Assembly: GCA_028681035.1 (NCBI GenBank)
Contig: JAQUJJ010000031.1
Location: 1 to 32,492 of the forward strand
Origin: Candidatus Cloacimonadota bacterium
Lineage (GTDB): Bacteria; Cloacimonadota; Cloacimonadia; Cloacimonadales; Cloacimonadaceae
Reading direction: 5' to 3'
Length of the DNA stretch: 32,492 bases
Under the pieces are notes generated by a model. The model saw nothing but the letters and a program-made list of their open reading frames with translations, was not told the DNA's origin and searched no databases. The position numbers and the translations under genes were made by a program. Below are positions 16,716 through 23,988 of the stretch, piece after piece (the stretch's first letter is position 1; each line of letters starts with the position of its first letter).

Positions 16716-17601
16716 CAATGCGGTTTAAATATGCAGTAGGATTTACTTTATCGTTAAAGTGGCGAACTTCGTAATGCAGGTGCGGACCTGTGGAAACCCC
16801 CGTATCACCCATAAGCCCTATTATCTGCCCCTTGTTTACTTCATCGCCAATTCTTACCAGATAGCTGTACAGATGCGCATAAAGCGTAAGATAACCCCCA
16901 TTATGACTAATCATAATGCGTTTCCCGTATCCGCTATCAAAATCCAGTTTACTAACTATGCCATGTGCGGTGGCATACACGGGAGTTCCGGCTTGATTGG
17001 CAATATCTATCCCATAATGAAACTCAATCTGCTGCGATATAGGATGCACCCTCAAGCCCCAGCCATCAGAAATACGCCCAAAGCTAGGGTAAATTGAAGG
17101 CATGGAATCAGGAGGTATTTCACCCGACGCAAGGCTGGATAAATTTGGGATGGCTTTATAGGGATTATCCACATAGCCAAGGATTAAAGCCATTTTTTGC
17201 TCTAGATTAACGATTTGGTTCTTTAGTTTGGGGTCATAAGCAAAATCAGTTTGTTTGGCTTTTGCACCAATTGCATAAGAGGGATAGTCCTTTTCCAGAG
17301 GAGCTGTTTTTACCATCAATGTATCCAGCATAGTGTAAATAGAATCCACCGTGGTAGAGTAAAAATCTACTTTATTGCGAAGGGTGTTATTTTCAATTTC
17401 CAATTGCTCCAAACGTGCTGTCCGATGGGATAAACTTCCTGCCCAAATCAAGCTGATAACGCTGGCAACAAGCAACAAAACCAGACAAATAACAGCTACA
17501 CCAAAGCCCCAGCGGGGTAGCGAGAAATAACGCTGCTCACCATCGGGAGTTATCTGATAGCTTATCTTAAGCTTGGGCTTGGGTAGGAAATCTTGAGACA
17601 C
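16690..17601 (-). CDS. Membrane-anchored M23 (LytM) family peptidase
   Basis: A 303-residue envelope peptidase with one N-terminal membrane segment (about 33-52, cytoplasmic N terminus), a coiled-coil stretch (TARLEQLEIENNTLRNKVDF) and a C-terminal LytM domain. Zinc-site motifs are FHYGIDIAN (HxxxD) and GPHLHYEV (HxH), and the intermediate GKRIMISHNGGYLTLYAHL supplies the core strand and the third histidine. The domain is catalytically complete by motif, so peptidoglycan endopeptidase activity is likely, unlike degenerate EnvC/NlpD types. The start is GTG at 17601 with AAGGA about 11 nt upstream. It follows three tRNA genes by about 70 nt and heads the long minus-strand gene run that includes the FtsX-like gene. 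Confidence 0.88.
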   Translation of the reverse strand: MSQDFLPKPKLKISYQITPDGEQRYFSLPRWGFGVAVICLVLLLVASVISLIWAGSLSHRTARLEQLEIENNTLRNKVDFYSTTVDSIYTMLDTLMVKTAPLEKDYPSYAIGAKAKQTDFAYDPKLKNQIVNLEQKMALILGYVDNPYKAIPNLSSLASGEIPPDSMPSIYPSFGRISDGWGLRVHPISQQIEFHYGIDIANQAGTPVYATAHGIVSKLDFDSGYGKRIMISHNGGYLTLYAHLYSYLVRIGDEVNKGQIIGLMGDTGVSTGPHLHYEVRHFNDKVNPTAYLNRIDEPGYAMR

Positions 17602-17671
17602 TGTTACAATAATCCTTTATTAGCTTTCTTGGTGTTCTACGTGCAAGTTTTAAACCAATTACGAGGAAAAG

Positions 17672-17747
17672 TGGCATCCCGTAGGGGAATCGAACCCCTG
17701 TTGCGTGACTGAGAATCACGAGTCCTAGGCCACTAGACGAACGGGAC
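17672..17747 (-). tRNA. tRNA-Glu (anticodon CTC)
   Basis: Minus-strand cloverleaf: acceptor GTCCCGT pairs with ACGGGAT (one G-T at the end), the anticodon stem CGTGA/TCACG encloses loop TTCTCAG with anticodon CTC at 17711-17713, and the T-arm is AGGGGTTCGATTCCCCT. Discriminator G is followed by an encoded CCA. It is very close to canonical bacterial tRNA-Glu. Confidence 0.95.
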
Positions 17748-17789
17748 ATATGTGCTGCTATTTTCAAAAGTGGTAACACCGAAAAAGTG

Positions 17790-17864
17790 TGGCGACCCCT
17801 AGGGGAATCGAACCCCTCTTGCAAGAATGAAAATCTTGAGTCCTGACCGATAGACGAAGGGGTC
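17790..17864 (-). tRNA. tRNA-Glu (anticodon TTC)
   Basis: Minus-strand cloverleaf: acceptor GACCCCT/AGGGGTC, anticodon stem CAAGA/TCTTG with loop TTTTCAT giving anticodon TTC, T-arm GAGGGGTTCGATTCCCCT, discriminator G and encoded CCA. It is a second glutamate isoacceptor in tandem with the CTC gene. Confidence 0.95.
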
Positions 17865-17870
17865 GCAAAC

Positions 17871-17945
17871 TGGTGATCCAGGGCAGGCTCGAACTGCCGA
17901 CTCTCTGCTTAAAAGGCAGATACTCTACCTCTGAGTTACTGGACC
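17871..17945 (-). tRNA. tRNA-Lys (anticodon TTT)
   Basis: Minus-strand cloverleaf: acceptor GGTCCAG/CTGGATC, D-arm with AACTCAGAGGTAGAGT, anticodon stem TCTGC/GCAGA with loop CTTTTAA (anticodon TTT), T-arm GGCAGTTCGAGCCTGCC, discriminator A and encoded CCA. It is first in the tRNA cluster, only 6 nt before the tRNA-Glu(TTC) gene. Confidence 0.95.
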
Positions 17946-17989
17946 ATTTTTCGATTAAGTTTTGTCACCAAATTTGAGCGACGTGTTTC

Positions 17990-17995
17990 TGTCAA
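17990..17995 (-). promoter_or_regulatory. Candidate -35 box TTGACA for the tRNA cluster
   Basis: TTGACA lies 44 nt upstream of the first base of tRNA-Lys. TTTGGT at 17-nt spacing is a weak -10. The perfect 35-bp hairpin ends 16 nt further upstream. Confidence 0.45.
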
Positions 17996-18011
17996 GTAAA
18001 AAGCTAAATTA

Positions 18012-18094
18012 CTTGCTTGAATTGTCCTATCATTGCCCACCCATTGTCCATGTGGAGGGCAATGGGTGGGCAATGATAGGACAATTCAAGCAAG
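18012..18094. repeat. Perfect 35-bp inverted repeat with 13-nt spacer
   Basis: Arms 18012-18046 and 18060-18094 are exact reverse complements over 35 bp, beginning CTTGCTTGAATTGTCC and ending GGACAATTCAAGCAAG. On the minus strand the hairpin is followed by AATTTAGCTTTTTAC, so it could end transcription arriving from the rex operon and insulate the tRNA promoter. On the plus strand there is no T-run. The stem is much longer than an ordinary terminator and could equally be a mobile or repeated element. Confidence 0.9.
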
Positions 18095-18327
18095 GACGGA
18101 CGGGTTGGCTTACAATAACGCTACGACAAGTTTCGTGATAAGGCAGTAGAACTTTCACACAGCGGAATTGTGAGTTAAAGTGCCACGATAAAAGGTAATT
18201 CTGCCATGTTTTAATTCATAAATCGGCAAAATATGAGTTGGTGTGCTTTAATCGGAAGATACAGTCGCCGATTGTATAAATCAAAACTACCGCACAGCGG
18301 AATTGTGAGTTAAACGAAACACAGATA

Positions 18328-18393
18328 TTGGAGTTCAAAGAGCCATTCCTATCATCAGACACATCAATAACTTATAGGCTCTTTGGACTTCAA
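18328..18393 (+). ncRNA. Candidate structured RNA: 17-bp stem-loop
   Basis: TTGGAGTTCAAAGAGCC (18328-18344) pairs with GGCTCTTTGGACTTCAA (18377-18393) over 17 consecutive positions around a 32-nt loop. Two pairs are G-U if read as plus-strand RNA and would be A-C mismatches on the minus strand, which hints that the plus strand is the transcribed one. There is no homology evidence. Confidence 0.3.
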
Positions 18394-18454
18394 AGCCAGA
18401 ACAAGTGATGCTGAACATGACTGAAGCCTTGCCTTCGCTACCGATAATGAAAGT

Positions 18455-18529
18455 GTGTCCTGAAGTCCAGTGTACCGTTAAGTTATAGGTGGACATATGA
18501 TTAGAAAAGGTACAAGGGACTCCAGACAC
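18455..18529. repeat. Imperfect long stem-loop
   Basis: GTGTCCTGAAGTCC (18455-18468) pairs with GGACTCCAGACAC (18517-18529), allowing one bulge and one mismatch. After a 3/3 internal loop GTACC (18472-18476) pairs with GGTAC (18509-18513). It lies 61 nt after the previous stem-loop, with which it shares AAGTCC/GACTCC-type segments. Confidence 0.4.
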
Positions 18530-18668
18530 AAATCGGCGATATGAACTCCAGATTCACATTAATTGTCCGTGGCCTATTCCTAAAAACGGGACTCAGGCTG
18601 TATTAGCTCATGATTATCTATCTAAGTTATAGCTTGTCTCTAGCCTATGTTATAATAAACTAAAAAAG

Positions 18669-19292
18669 CTACTCTTTCTCAGCGAGACGTCTGGATAGAA
18701 CTGCCAGTGAGGCAAACATATCCACGTATTCCACGATAATATCGGCGGGGACTATTATCTTTTGGGGAGTAAAGTTCCAGATAGCCTTTATCCCACTATG
18801 CACCATAATATCGGCGATAAGCTGGGCTGATTCTGGAGGAACGGTAATAATCCCGATATGGATATTCTCTTTTAGTGCCATTGCGGTGAAATCAAGTGCA
18901 GAATGCACAGGAATACCATGCACAATTGTATTGATAAGCTCTGGGTTATTATCGAAGCCTGCCACTATAGATAAGCCTTTTTGGGCAAATTCCTGATAAC
19001 CAAGCAGTGCCGAACCGAGATGTCCCACGCCCACCAGATAGCTAGGAGAGGTGTCGCTCCAGTTTAAGAGAGCCTCGATGGCAATATAAAGTTCATTAAC
19101 CTTATAGCCACTTTTGGGGTTGCTCGCTACGTTCGTGAAGGAAATATCTTTGCGCACCAAAGTGGGATGCACATCGGCAAACACCGATATCTTGGTAGTT
19201 GATACTTCCTTTAATCCTGCATGTTTTAGTTGCCTCAGCACTTCCAAGTACTGAGGCAGGCGTTTGATTGTTGTTAAGGGTAGTTTTATCAT
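18669..19292 (-). CDS. rex: Redox-sensing transcriptional repressor Rex
   Basis: A 207-residue DNA-binding repressor that senses the NADH/NAD+ ratio; NADH binding releases it from operators of fermentation and respiration genes. The N-terminal winged helix (about 1-80) contains the motif VHPTLVRKDIS. The Rossmann domain begins LVGVGHLGSALLGY (the Rex GxGxLGxAL motif, with H where N is usual), followed by VAGFDNNPEL and ITVPPESAQLIAD, and the C-terminal swap helix EYVDMFASLAVLSRRL. It starts 10 nt after the stop of the DUF6754-type gene with AAGG upstream, so it is the last gene of that operon. This is an unusual and possibly informative location. I saw no clear Rex operator in the window. Confidence 0.95.
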   Translation of the reverse strand: MIKLPLTTIKRLPQYLEVLRQLKHAGLKEVSTTKISVFADVHPTLVRKDISFTNVASNPKSGYKVNELYIAIEALLNWSDTSPSYLVGVGHLGSALLGYQEFAQKGLSIVAGFDNNPELINTIVHGIPVHSALDFTAMALKENIHIGIITVPPESAQLIADIMVHSGIKAIWNFTPQKIIVPADIIVEYVDMFASLAVLSRRLAEKE

Positions 19293-19302
19293 GATAAGAA
19301 CC

Positions 19303-22095
19303 TTATTCCACTGGGAAAGTGTTTATGAAGGTGGTTAAATGAAACGTTGAAAGAAGAGTTCCGATGATCATAGCTGTAACCATAACCAGCTTGAAGTAAT
19401 CCTGGGCTTTCAGCATGCTTACCAGCTCTGGATTGCGGGATAGGTAAGCGGAAGCGGCATAGAACTCTTCGCCAATTAAAGTGTAATCGCAGGTAGTAAT
19501 AAAGAAAGGAATCTGGGTGATGGCATCTGTAGCGGCAATCTGAATAGATCCTGCTTGATTACCGGTTTCTGTGAGAAGAAGAGCTTCAGCATTGAAATAG
19601 CCCATGTAGAATATCGTTGCCACGCGTTCACGCACAGTAATACCATTTACACCCGCACAGAAGGGGAATTGATCACCTGAAACGTAGAAGATGTCATTCT
19701 GGTCAAATGCATCGCTACGCCCCACTTCACTGTATGCACTCTGCACAATTTCCTGTGCCATAGGTAAAACGAGATAATCACAGTGCGGAGAAACAAGGCG
19801 GATATCAAACTCTGCCGCTTTCTTGGCTATCTGGCTTAGAATCATCATGGAGGCAATAGTGCAAACATCACCAAGTGTGCCCCAGCCAGGTACAAACATA
19901 AGGGGTCTGCCCATTTCTGTGGCTCTGCCAATGGCGTTGTCAATTTCGTGAAGCCCTGCTATTGGTCTGATATACACTTCTTTCCTACGCGTGTGGTAGA
20001 TGGCAAAAACAAGCAAAAGACAAAAAAGCAGCGTTGTAGCAAGGGTCATAATCTTGGTGCTATCAAACCATTCACTGTGCGGGAAGAAATAGGTTTTGCC
20101 GGATTTATCTTTGTAGATATCTGTAATCACCAAGGCACCTTCGCCATCAGTTTTCAGTATCCGGTAAGAATAACTGCGCTGATTGATAAAATGTGTGGAA
20201 AGCATAATTTTAAGCCATTGTCTATCTGATTTGGCTTTAAGGGCTTTTATGTATGTGGGGTGATTTGTGATAAAGTTATAGTTCCCTTCCACATATTGTA
20301 ATTGCTCAGTTAGAGAATCCGGGGCTGCACCATTGGGATATGCACTTATAGCTATCTTCAGCTTGGCTATTTCATCTTCCTGAGCAGCTATTTCCTGGTT
20401 AAACTTCTCCCTGAACAAAGGCACAGAAAAACTATAGCCACTATCAGCCAGCGCAGCAACTGGTATTTGAGGGCTTATTACTAACTGCTTCGTCTTGGAG
20501 TCATAACCTGTTATTTGCTGATACAAGACATCTTCGTAGGGGATGCTATGATCGTAAGCCCTGGCTATAGCATTAGTCCGATTCCCAAACATGTAATCCG
20601 GATCAAATACGGTTCTGGTCATTACGTCAATATATTCATTACTGATGGGATCACCGCTTAAGAACAGCTCCTCACCCTTGAATAGCTTGTTAACAGGGTC
20701 ATACACAATTCTTTGTTCCGTATAGTCCGAATCGTAAGTCTTGCTGCCAACAGTCTCCATTGCAATCTGCAAACGCATTTCTGTAAGCCCGATGTATTCT
20801 TGAGGGAGTTTAATATCGATAGATTTATCAACGAAGAACTCGTTTTTCTCGCCAATCTTTTTACCATCGTGGCTTAAAAATGTGAATCGAAGCTTACTTA
20901 TCTTGTAGTGCTCGTTATCGGCAAGCTCATAATTTACTCTAATAGCCTTTTTGGCATGGTTTGTGAAACTCGCACTAACCATATATGCTACTGGCTTACT
21001 TATGGAGACGATAAGATTGTCGCCCTTATCGTTCTTTTTGTCGATGATAGTAAAGCCGGGCTTGGCTGGAAGCTCTGAAGAATTAATAATCCTAAATTTA
21101 CTAGCCGGGGTTGCTGCCATCTGTCCCGCATAGTCACTGTAGGAAAGTACGGGAGTGTAAGCTTCCATGTTTTGCGGGAGAGAGATGCCTTCAGCCTTAG
21201 TATCTACTTGAGTGTAAAGAGTGCCGGGTCCATAATAATGTGGGAGCTGGAATAATTGGATTGCACTCTGTTGCCAGTTTTCAGGCAAAGGACTGCCGGT
21301 ATCGGCAATAAGGCTATGGGGGATTAACCATCCTTCCCACATATCAATATCAGGATTGGACACAGAAGGTACCCACTCAAAATTGAATAACCCTGTATCC
21401 TGAACATAGGTGCTGTTTAAGATTGCTTTATCATCGGGGGGATTATCTTCGGGGCGTATTGTTTGGATATCGGCGTATGGCAATATCTTGCCTTGTTCAT
21501 TAACCCCAAGTACGGTATAATAATAATCTTGCTCTGGGACAGGGCTGGCAAAGATGTATTCGAACTGAAACATTTTAATACCAGTACGAATATCTTCCTT
21601 ATCCTTCAAAGGAACTGCTTTCTTGTATAGCTTGTTGTTTTTAATTCCACCCACAAAAGAGTAGCGTCCAATAAGTGAACCAAGTAATTTGGGGTCTTGT
21701 GGGAATTTCTGGTATAAGGGGCTGTTCGCTGCTTGCTGTTTTTCTTTTTTTGCTTTAGTGGGTGAGCTTTCAAATTCTATTAAGGGTTGGTCTCCGCGGT
21801 CGTAGTAAAATAGTTCCGGAGCTAAAACACCAGTTTTGGGGTCCACTTCCATACTGCTTAGCAGAAATAGGCTGTCAGGCGATACACCACGATAAACGTT
21901 GTATTTAATAATCCTGTGAGATTTATCAAGTGGTTTCCATTTCAAGATAATGCCGGCACCATCGTCGTTAGGCATATCTTCGGCAGTAAACTGAGCAATC
22001 TTTCCTTTTATCGTTTCGGGCTTGGCTTGATCTGTGCTAAGTAAACCCAAAGCAACAAGTAAGATAACACTAAGGATAAGTAGAGCTTTCTTCAT
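19303..22095 (-). CDS. Large FN3-like/DUF6754-type membrane protein, paralogue 1
   Basis: A 930-residue protein. Residues 1-25 form a signal peptide or anchor (MKKALLILSVILLVALGLLS). The large extracytoplasmic part starts with an FN3-like domain (DDGAGIILKWKPL, YNVYRGVSPDSLF) and has further FN3-like segments and a helical stretch. A membrane segment (about 690-707, LLFCLLLVFAIY) precedes the conserved C-terminal domain: YIRPIAGLHEIDNAIGRATE, ITVRERVAT, and IPFFITTCDYTLIGEE followed by FYAASAYL. A last membrane segment lies near 905-922. I recall the C-terminal domain as DUF6754. It is clearly paralogous to the gene at 24630 along its length. AGGA lies 8 nt before the ATG. Function is unknown. 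Confidence 0.8.
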   Translation of the reverse strand: MKKALLILSVILLVALGLLSTDQAKPETIKGKIAQFTAEDMPNDDGAGIILKWKPLDKSHRIIKYNVYRGVSPDSLFLLSSMEVDPKTGVLAPELFYYDRGDQPLIEFESSPTKAKKEKQQAANSPLYQKFPQDPKLLGSLIGRYSFVGGIKNNKLYKKAVPLKDKEDIRTGIKMFQFEYIFASPVPEQDYYYTVLGVNEQGKILPYADIQTIRPEDNPPDDKAILNSTYVQDTGLFNFEWVPSVSNPDIDMWEGWLIPHSLIADTGSPLPENWQQSAIQLFQLPHYYGPGTLYTQVDTKAEGISLPQNMEAYTPVLSYSDYAGQMAATPASKFRIINSSELPAKPGFTIIDKKNDKGDNLIVSISKPVAYMVSASFTNHAKKAIRVNYELADNEHYKISKLRFTFLSHDGKKIGEKNEFFVDKSIDIKLPQEYIGLTEMRLQIAMETVGSKTYDSDYTEQRIVYDPVNKLFKGEELFLSGDPISNEYIDVMTRTVFDPDYMFGNRTNAIARAYDHSIPYEDVLYQQITGYDSKTKQLVISPQIPVAALADSGYSFSVPLFREKFNQEIAAQEDEIAKLKIAISAYPNGAAPDSLTEQLQYVEGNYNFITNHPTYIKALKAKSDRQWLKIMLSTHFINQRSYSYRILKTDGEGALVITDIYKDKSGKTYFFPHSEWFDSTKIMTLATTLLFCLLLVFAIYHTRRKEVYIRPIAGLHEIDNAIGRATEMGRPLMFVPGWGTLGDVCTIASMMILSQIAKKAAEFDIRLVSPHCDYLVLPMAQEIVQSAYSEVGRSDAFDQNDIFYVSGDQFPFCAGVNGITVRERVATIFYMGYFNAEALLLTETGNQAGSIQIAATDAITQIPFFITTCDYTLIGEEFYAASAYLSRNPELVSMLKAQDYFKLVMVTAMIIGTLLSTFHLTTFINTFPVE

Positions 22096-22115
22096 TTCTT
22101 TATTCCTTTGGAAAA

Positions 22116-22161
22116 CCGGTTTAACAGAGCAGCGTTACGAAACTGCGAACTGCTAAACCGG
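22116..22161 (-). promoter_or_regulatory. Intercistronic hairpin inside the membrane-module operon
   Basis: CCGGTTTA (22116-22123) pairs with TAAACCGG (22154-22161); inside, GCAG pairs with CTGC, and outside, TTTGG pairs with CCAAA across a small internal loop. It fills the only sizeable gap (81 nt) in this operon, between the 200-aa membrane gene and the second large gene. There is no T-run; it could be a processing site, attenuator or mRNA stabiliser. Confidence 0.45.
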
Positions 22162-22176
22162 CAATCCAAAATAGGT

Positions 22177-22779
22177 TTACTTCAGCAAGCCAAAGACATC
22201 ATTCACCAGGAACTGGATACGCCCAATTAGCAGAGATATACGAGCCATAACGGTTAACCCGAAAGAGGCTCCAAAACCAATCATCATATACCACTTGCCA
22301 ACATTTACAAACTTACCGTAGGTGCCGCTATGAGCTTTGGAGAAGAAGAAATATAGCAGCACGGCAATTGTGCCGAAGAAAATGAGGAAAAGGTTCACAG
22401 TTTCAAGAGGAACCATTCCTTGGCGCATTTGCACTAGTATCGATGCATGGATTCCCAATGGCACACCCATTCCAATAGACATCATGGAAAAGGCGATAGG
22501 ATATCTTGATAACCAACCCAGCTTCCGTGAAAAACGGAAGAGATACAGCATACCCAGAATGGCGGGAATAATGAGGATGAAATTGTGCTTCAAAACAATC
22601 GGTTGCCACACGAAAGGAACAAAGATACGTTCGAAGGTAAACACTAAGCCGTAACCCAGAGAAATACCCACAAGCAACTGTTCGGACATTTGGTAGAAGG
22701 GGTTATCCTTGTATAGGAAAGAGAAAATGCACAGGGTGAAGAATGCACCCACCAGATTACTCATTAATTCAAAAGACAT
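22177..22779 (-). CDS. Polytopic membrane protein of the DUF6754-type module (200 aa), unknown function
   Basis: 200 residues with about six hydrophobic segments (starting near 8, 35, 65, 93, 124 and 162). A short loop after the first segment reads LYKDNPFYQMSEQLLVG, which I recall as characteristic of uncharacterised membrane proteins encoded beside DUF6754 genes. The C terminus is short and cytoplasmic or membrane-proximal. There is no catalytic motif, transporter signature or signal peptide. The ATG has GGGGAGG about 5 nt upstream and lies 12 nt after the 395-aa gene's stop. Likely a membrane subunit of a complex with its neighbours; that is inference from the conserved-looking operon. Confidence 0.8.
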   Translation of the reverse strand: MSFELMSNLVGAFFTLCIFSFLYKDNPFYQMSEQLLVGISLGYGLVFTFERIFVPFVWQPIVLKHNFILIIPAILGMLYLFRFSRKLGWLSRYPIAFSMMSIGMGVPLGIHASILVQMRQGMVPLETVNLFLIFFGTIAVLLYFFFSKAHSGTYGKFVNVGKWYMMIGFGASFGLTVMARISLLIGRIQFLVNDVFGLLK

Positions 22780-22791
22780 TGTTTCCTCCCC

Positions 22792-23973
22792 TTAAACCTT
22801 CGCCGCTTTGGCTTTTTGGATGAAGTAACCTACGTTACCAAGAATGATAAATAAGATTATCATGATGTGCGCAACTGACTGCGCATTCATCCCTATGCGG
22901 GCAACCTTGAACTTGTATATTGTATTGCGAGTCATTCTATTTATATCGGCAAAGGCTATTTCACCCATTTGGTTCCTAAGTTCGGGAGTGATTTTAGTAA
23001 CATCAACAACAACATTATTGCCTTCTTGGGTTTTCAGGTTGTTGAATATTGCAGCCTGTTCTGGATACTTAGCAACGAAACTTGCATAATCCTCGGGAGT
23101 GAACACCGCTTTAGTTTGAGTAGTAATTTTTATCAGCTTCTGTGTGCTTACGTCATTCAGGATTTCTTTGCCGAAGGGACGTCCCGGAAGCATCTTATAA
23201 CCATTGGCATCTGTCTTTATTGAATAATCTCGTCCCGGCTCACGATAAGCCGCAAACACATCCACTAGTTTCTCATATTCAGCAGCTCCCTTAAGACCAG
23301 TAAGCATGCCGATAAGCTGCCCAGATTGAAGATAAGGATACATGTCGGCAGCCATAACAGCGGTTACGCCTACGGCAACATTCAGCCCAAACTTGGGGCG
23401 GGCATATGTAAACCATGCACCACCGGCTGCGCTGCCTGAGAATTCCACCACGAGGTTCATTTCGTTATAATTGGTGATTCCATTCATTATAGCAAGGCTT
23501 TCCAGTTTTCTACCTTCAGCATCAGTGCTAATGGTAGTGGCAATATTATCGCCCATACCAAGAATCATGGCAAGTGGCTGAGGTTTGAAACCGAAGTTAC
23601 AATAATCCACACCGCTTTTAATATCAGGGTATTCTTCTTTCACATTGTTAAGAGCGAAATCGATAATCGGGGCGGAAGTGGGATACCAAGTTAAGACAAA
23701 TACTTTTACGTTCCGCTCGAAACAGTGCCTCAGAATAGCAACCTCCATGGGATATAGCTCCGGCATGGTGGAGGCATCATGAATTATGCTAAGTAAGATG
23801 GCACGGTCTTGGCGTCCAGCAAAGGAATCTATCATTTGGTACAGATTTTCCGTGGGTGGAGAAGTAACGTTATCCGAATTATAGGGTATCATCAGGGGAA
23901 TGATGATTGCCAAGGCAACCACAATGTAGATGTAGCGGCGGTCAAGCTTTTGTATGCGTTCAAAAAAGTTCAT
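22792..23973 (-). CDS. Membrane-anchored alpha/beta protein of the DUF6754-type module (about 393 aa), unknown function
   Basis: I choose the second of two ATGs (23973), 8 nt after GGAG; the first (23979) would leave only 2-3 nt. There is one membrane segment near each end (about 13-29, YIYIVVALAIIIPLM; about 367-385, MIILFIILGNVGYFI). The middle alternates strand and helix: AILLSIIHDAS, EVAILRHCFERN, VKVFVLTWYP, PLAMILGMGDN, MNLVVEFSGS, a glycine-rich GGAWFTYARPKFGLN, then GLKGAAEYEKL. The order of elements loosely resembles the C-terminal domain of the two large neighbours. I do not recognise a family or active site. It lies 9-16 nt after the 209-aa gene and 12 nt before the 200-aa gene. 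Confidence 0.8.
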   Translation of the reverse strand: MNFFERIQKLDRRYIYIVVALAIIIPLMIPYNSDNVTSPPTENLYQMIDSFAGRQDRAILLSIIHDASTMPELYPMEVAILRHCFERNVKVFVLTWYPTSAPIIDFALNNVKEEYPDIKSGVDYCNFGFKPQPLAMILGMGDNIATTISTDAEGRKLESLAIMNGITNYNEMNLVVEFSGSAAGGAWFTYARPKFGLNVAVGVTAVMAADMYPYLQSGQLIGMLTGLKGAAEYEKLVDVFAAYREPGRDYSIKTDANGYKMLPGRPFGKEILNDVSTQKLIKITTQTKAVFTPEDYASFVAKYPEQAAIFNNLKTQEGNNVVVDVTKITPELRNQMGEIAFADINRMTRNTIYKFKVARIGMNAQSVAHIMIILFIILGNVGYFIQKAKAAKV

Positions 23974-23988
23974 TTTCATCTCTCCTTA

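Larger units (their letters stand above)
18095..18668. other. Gene-free, structure-rich intergenic region
   Basis: No convincing protein gene is present. Visible structure: a 22-nt exact direct repeat (starting CACAGCGGAATTGTG) at 18158-18179 and 18293-18314; an AATCGGC/GCCGATT pair (18221-18227 and 18267-18273); and two longer stem-loops at 18328-18393 and 18455-18529, listed separately. Together with the hairpin at 18012-18094 these suggest a noncoding RNA gene, a degenerate mobile element or several repeat insertions. Confidence 0.5.

Noticed and set aside
18158..18314. The TTGTGAGTTAAA in the direct repeats as a Rex operator
   Set aside because: Only the left half-site fits; the inverted TCACAA half at the right spacing is absent.
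18335..18529. 64-codon minus-strand frame in the gene-free region
   Set aside because: It covers both long stem-loops and has no start signal; the RNA-structure reading explains it better.
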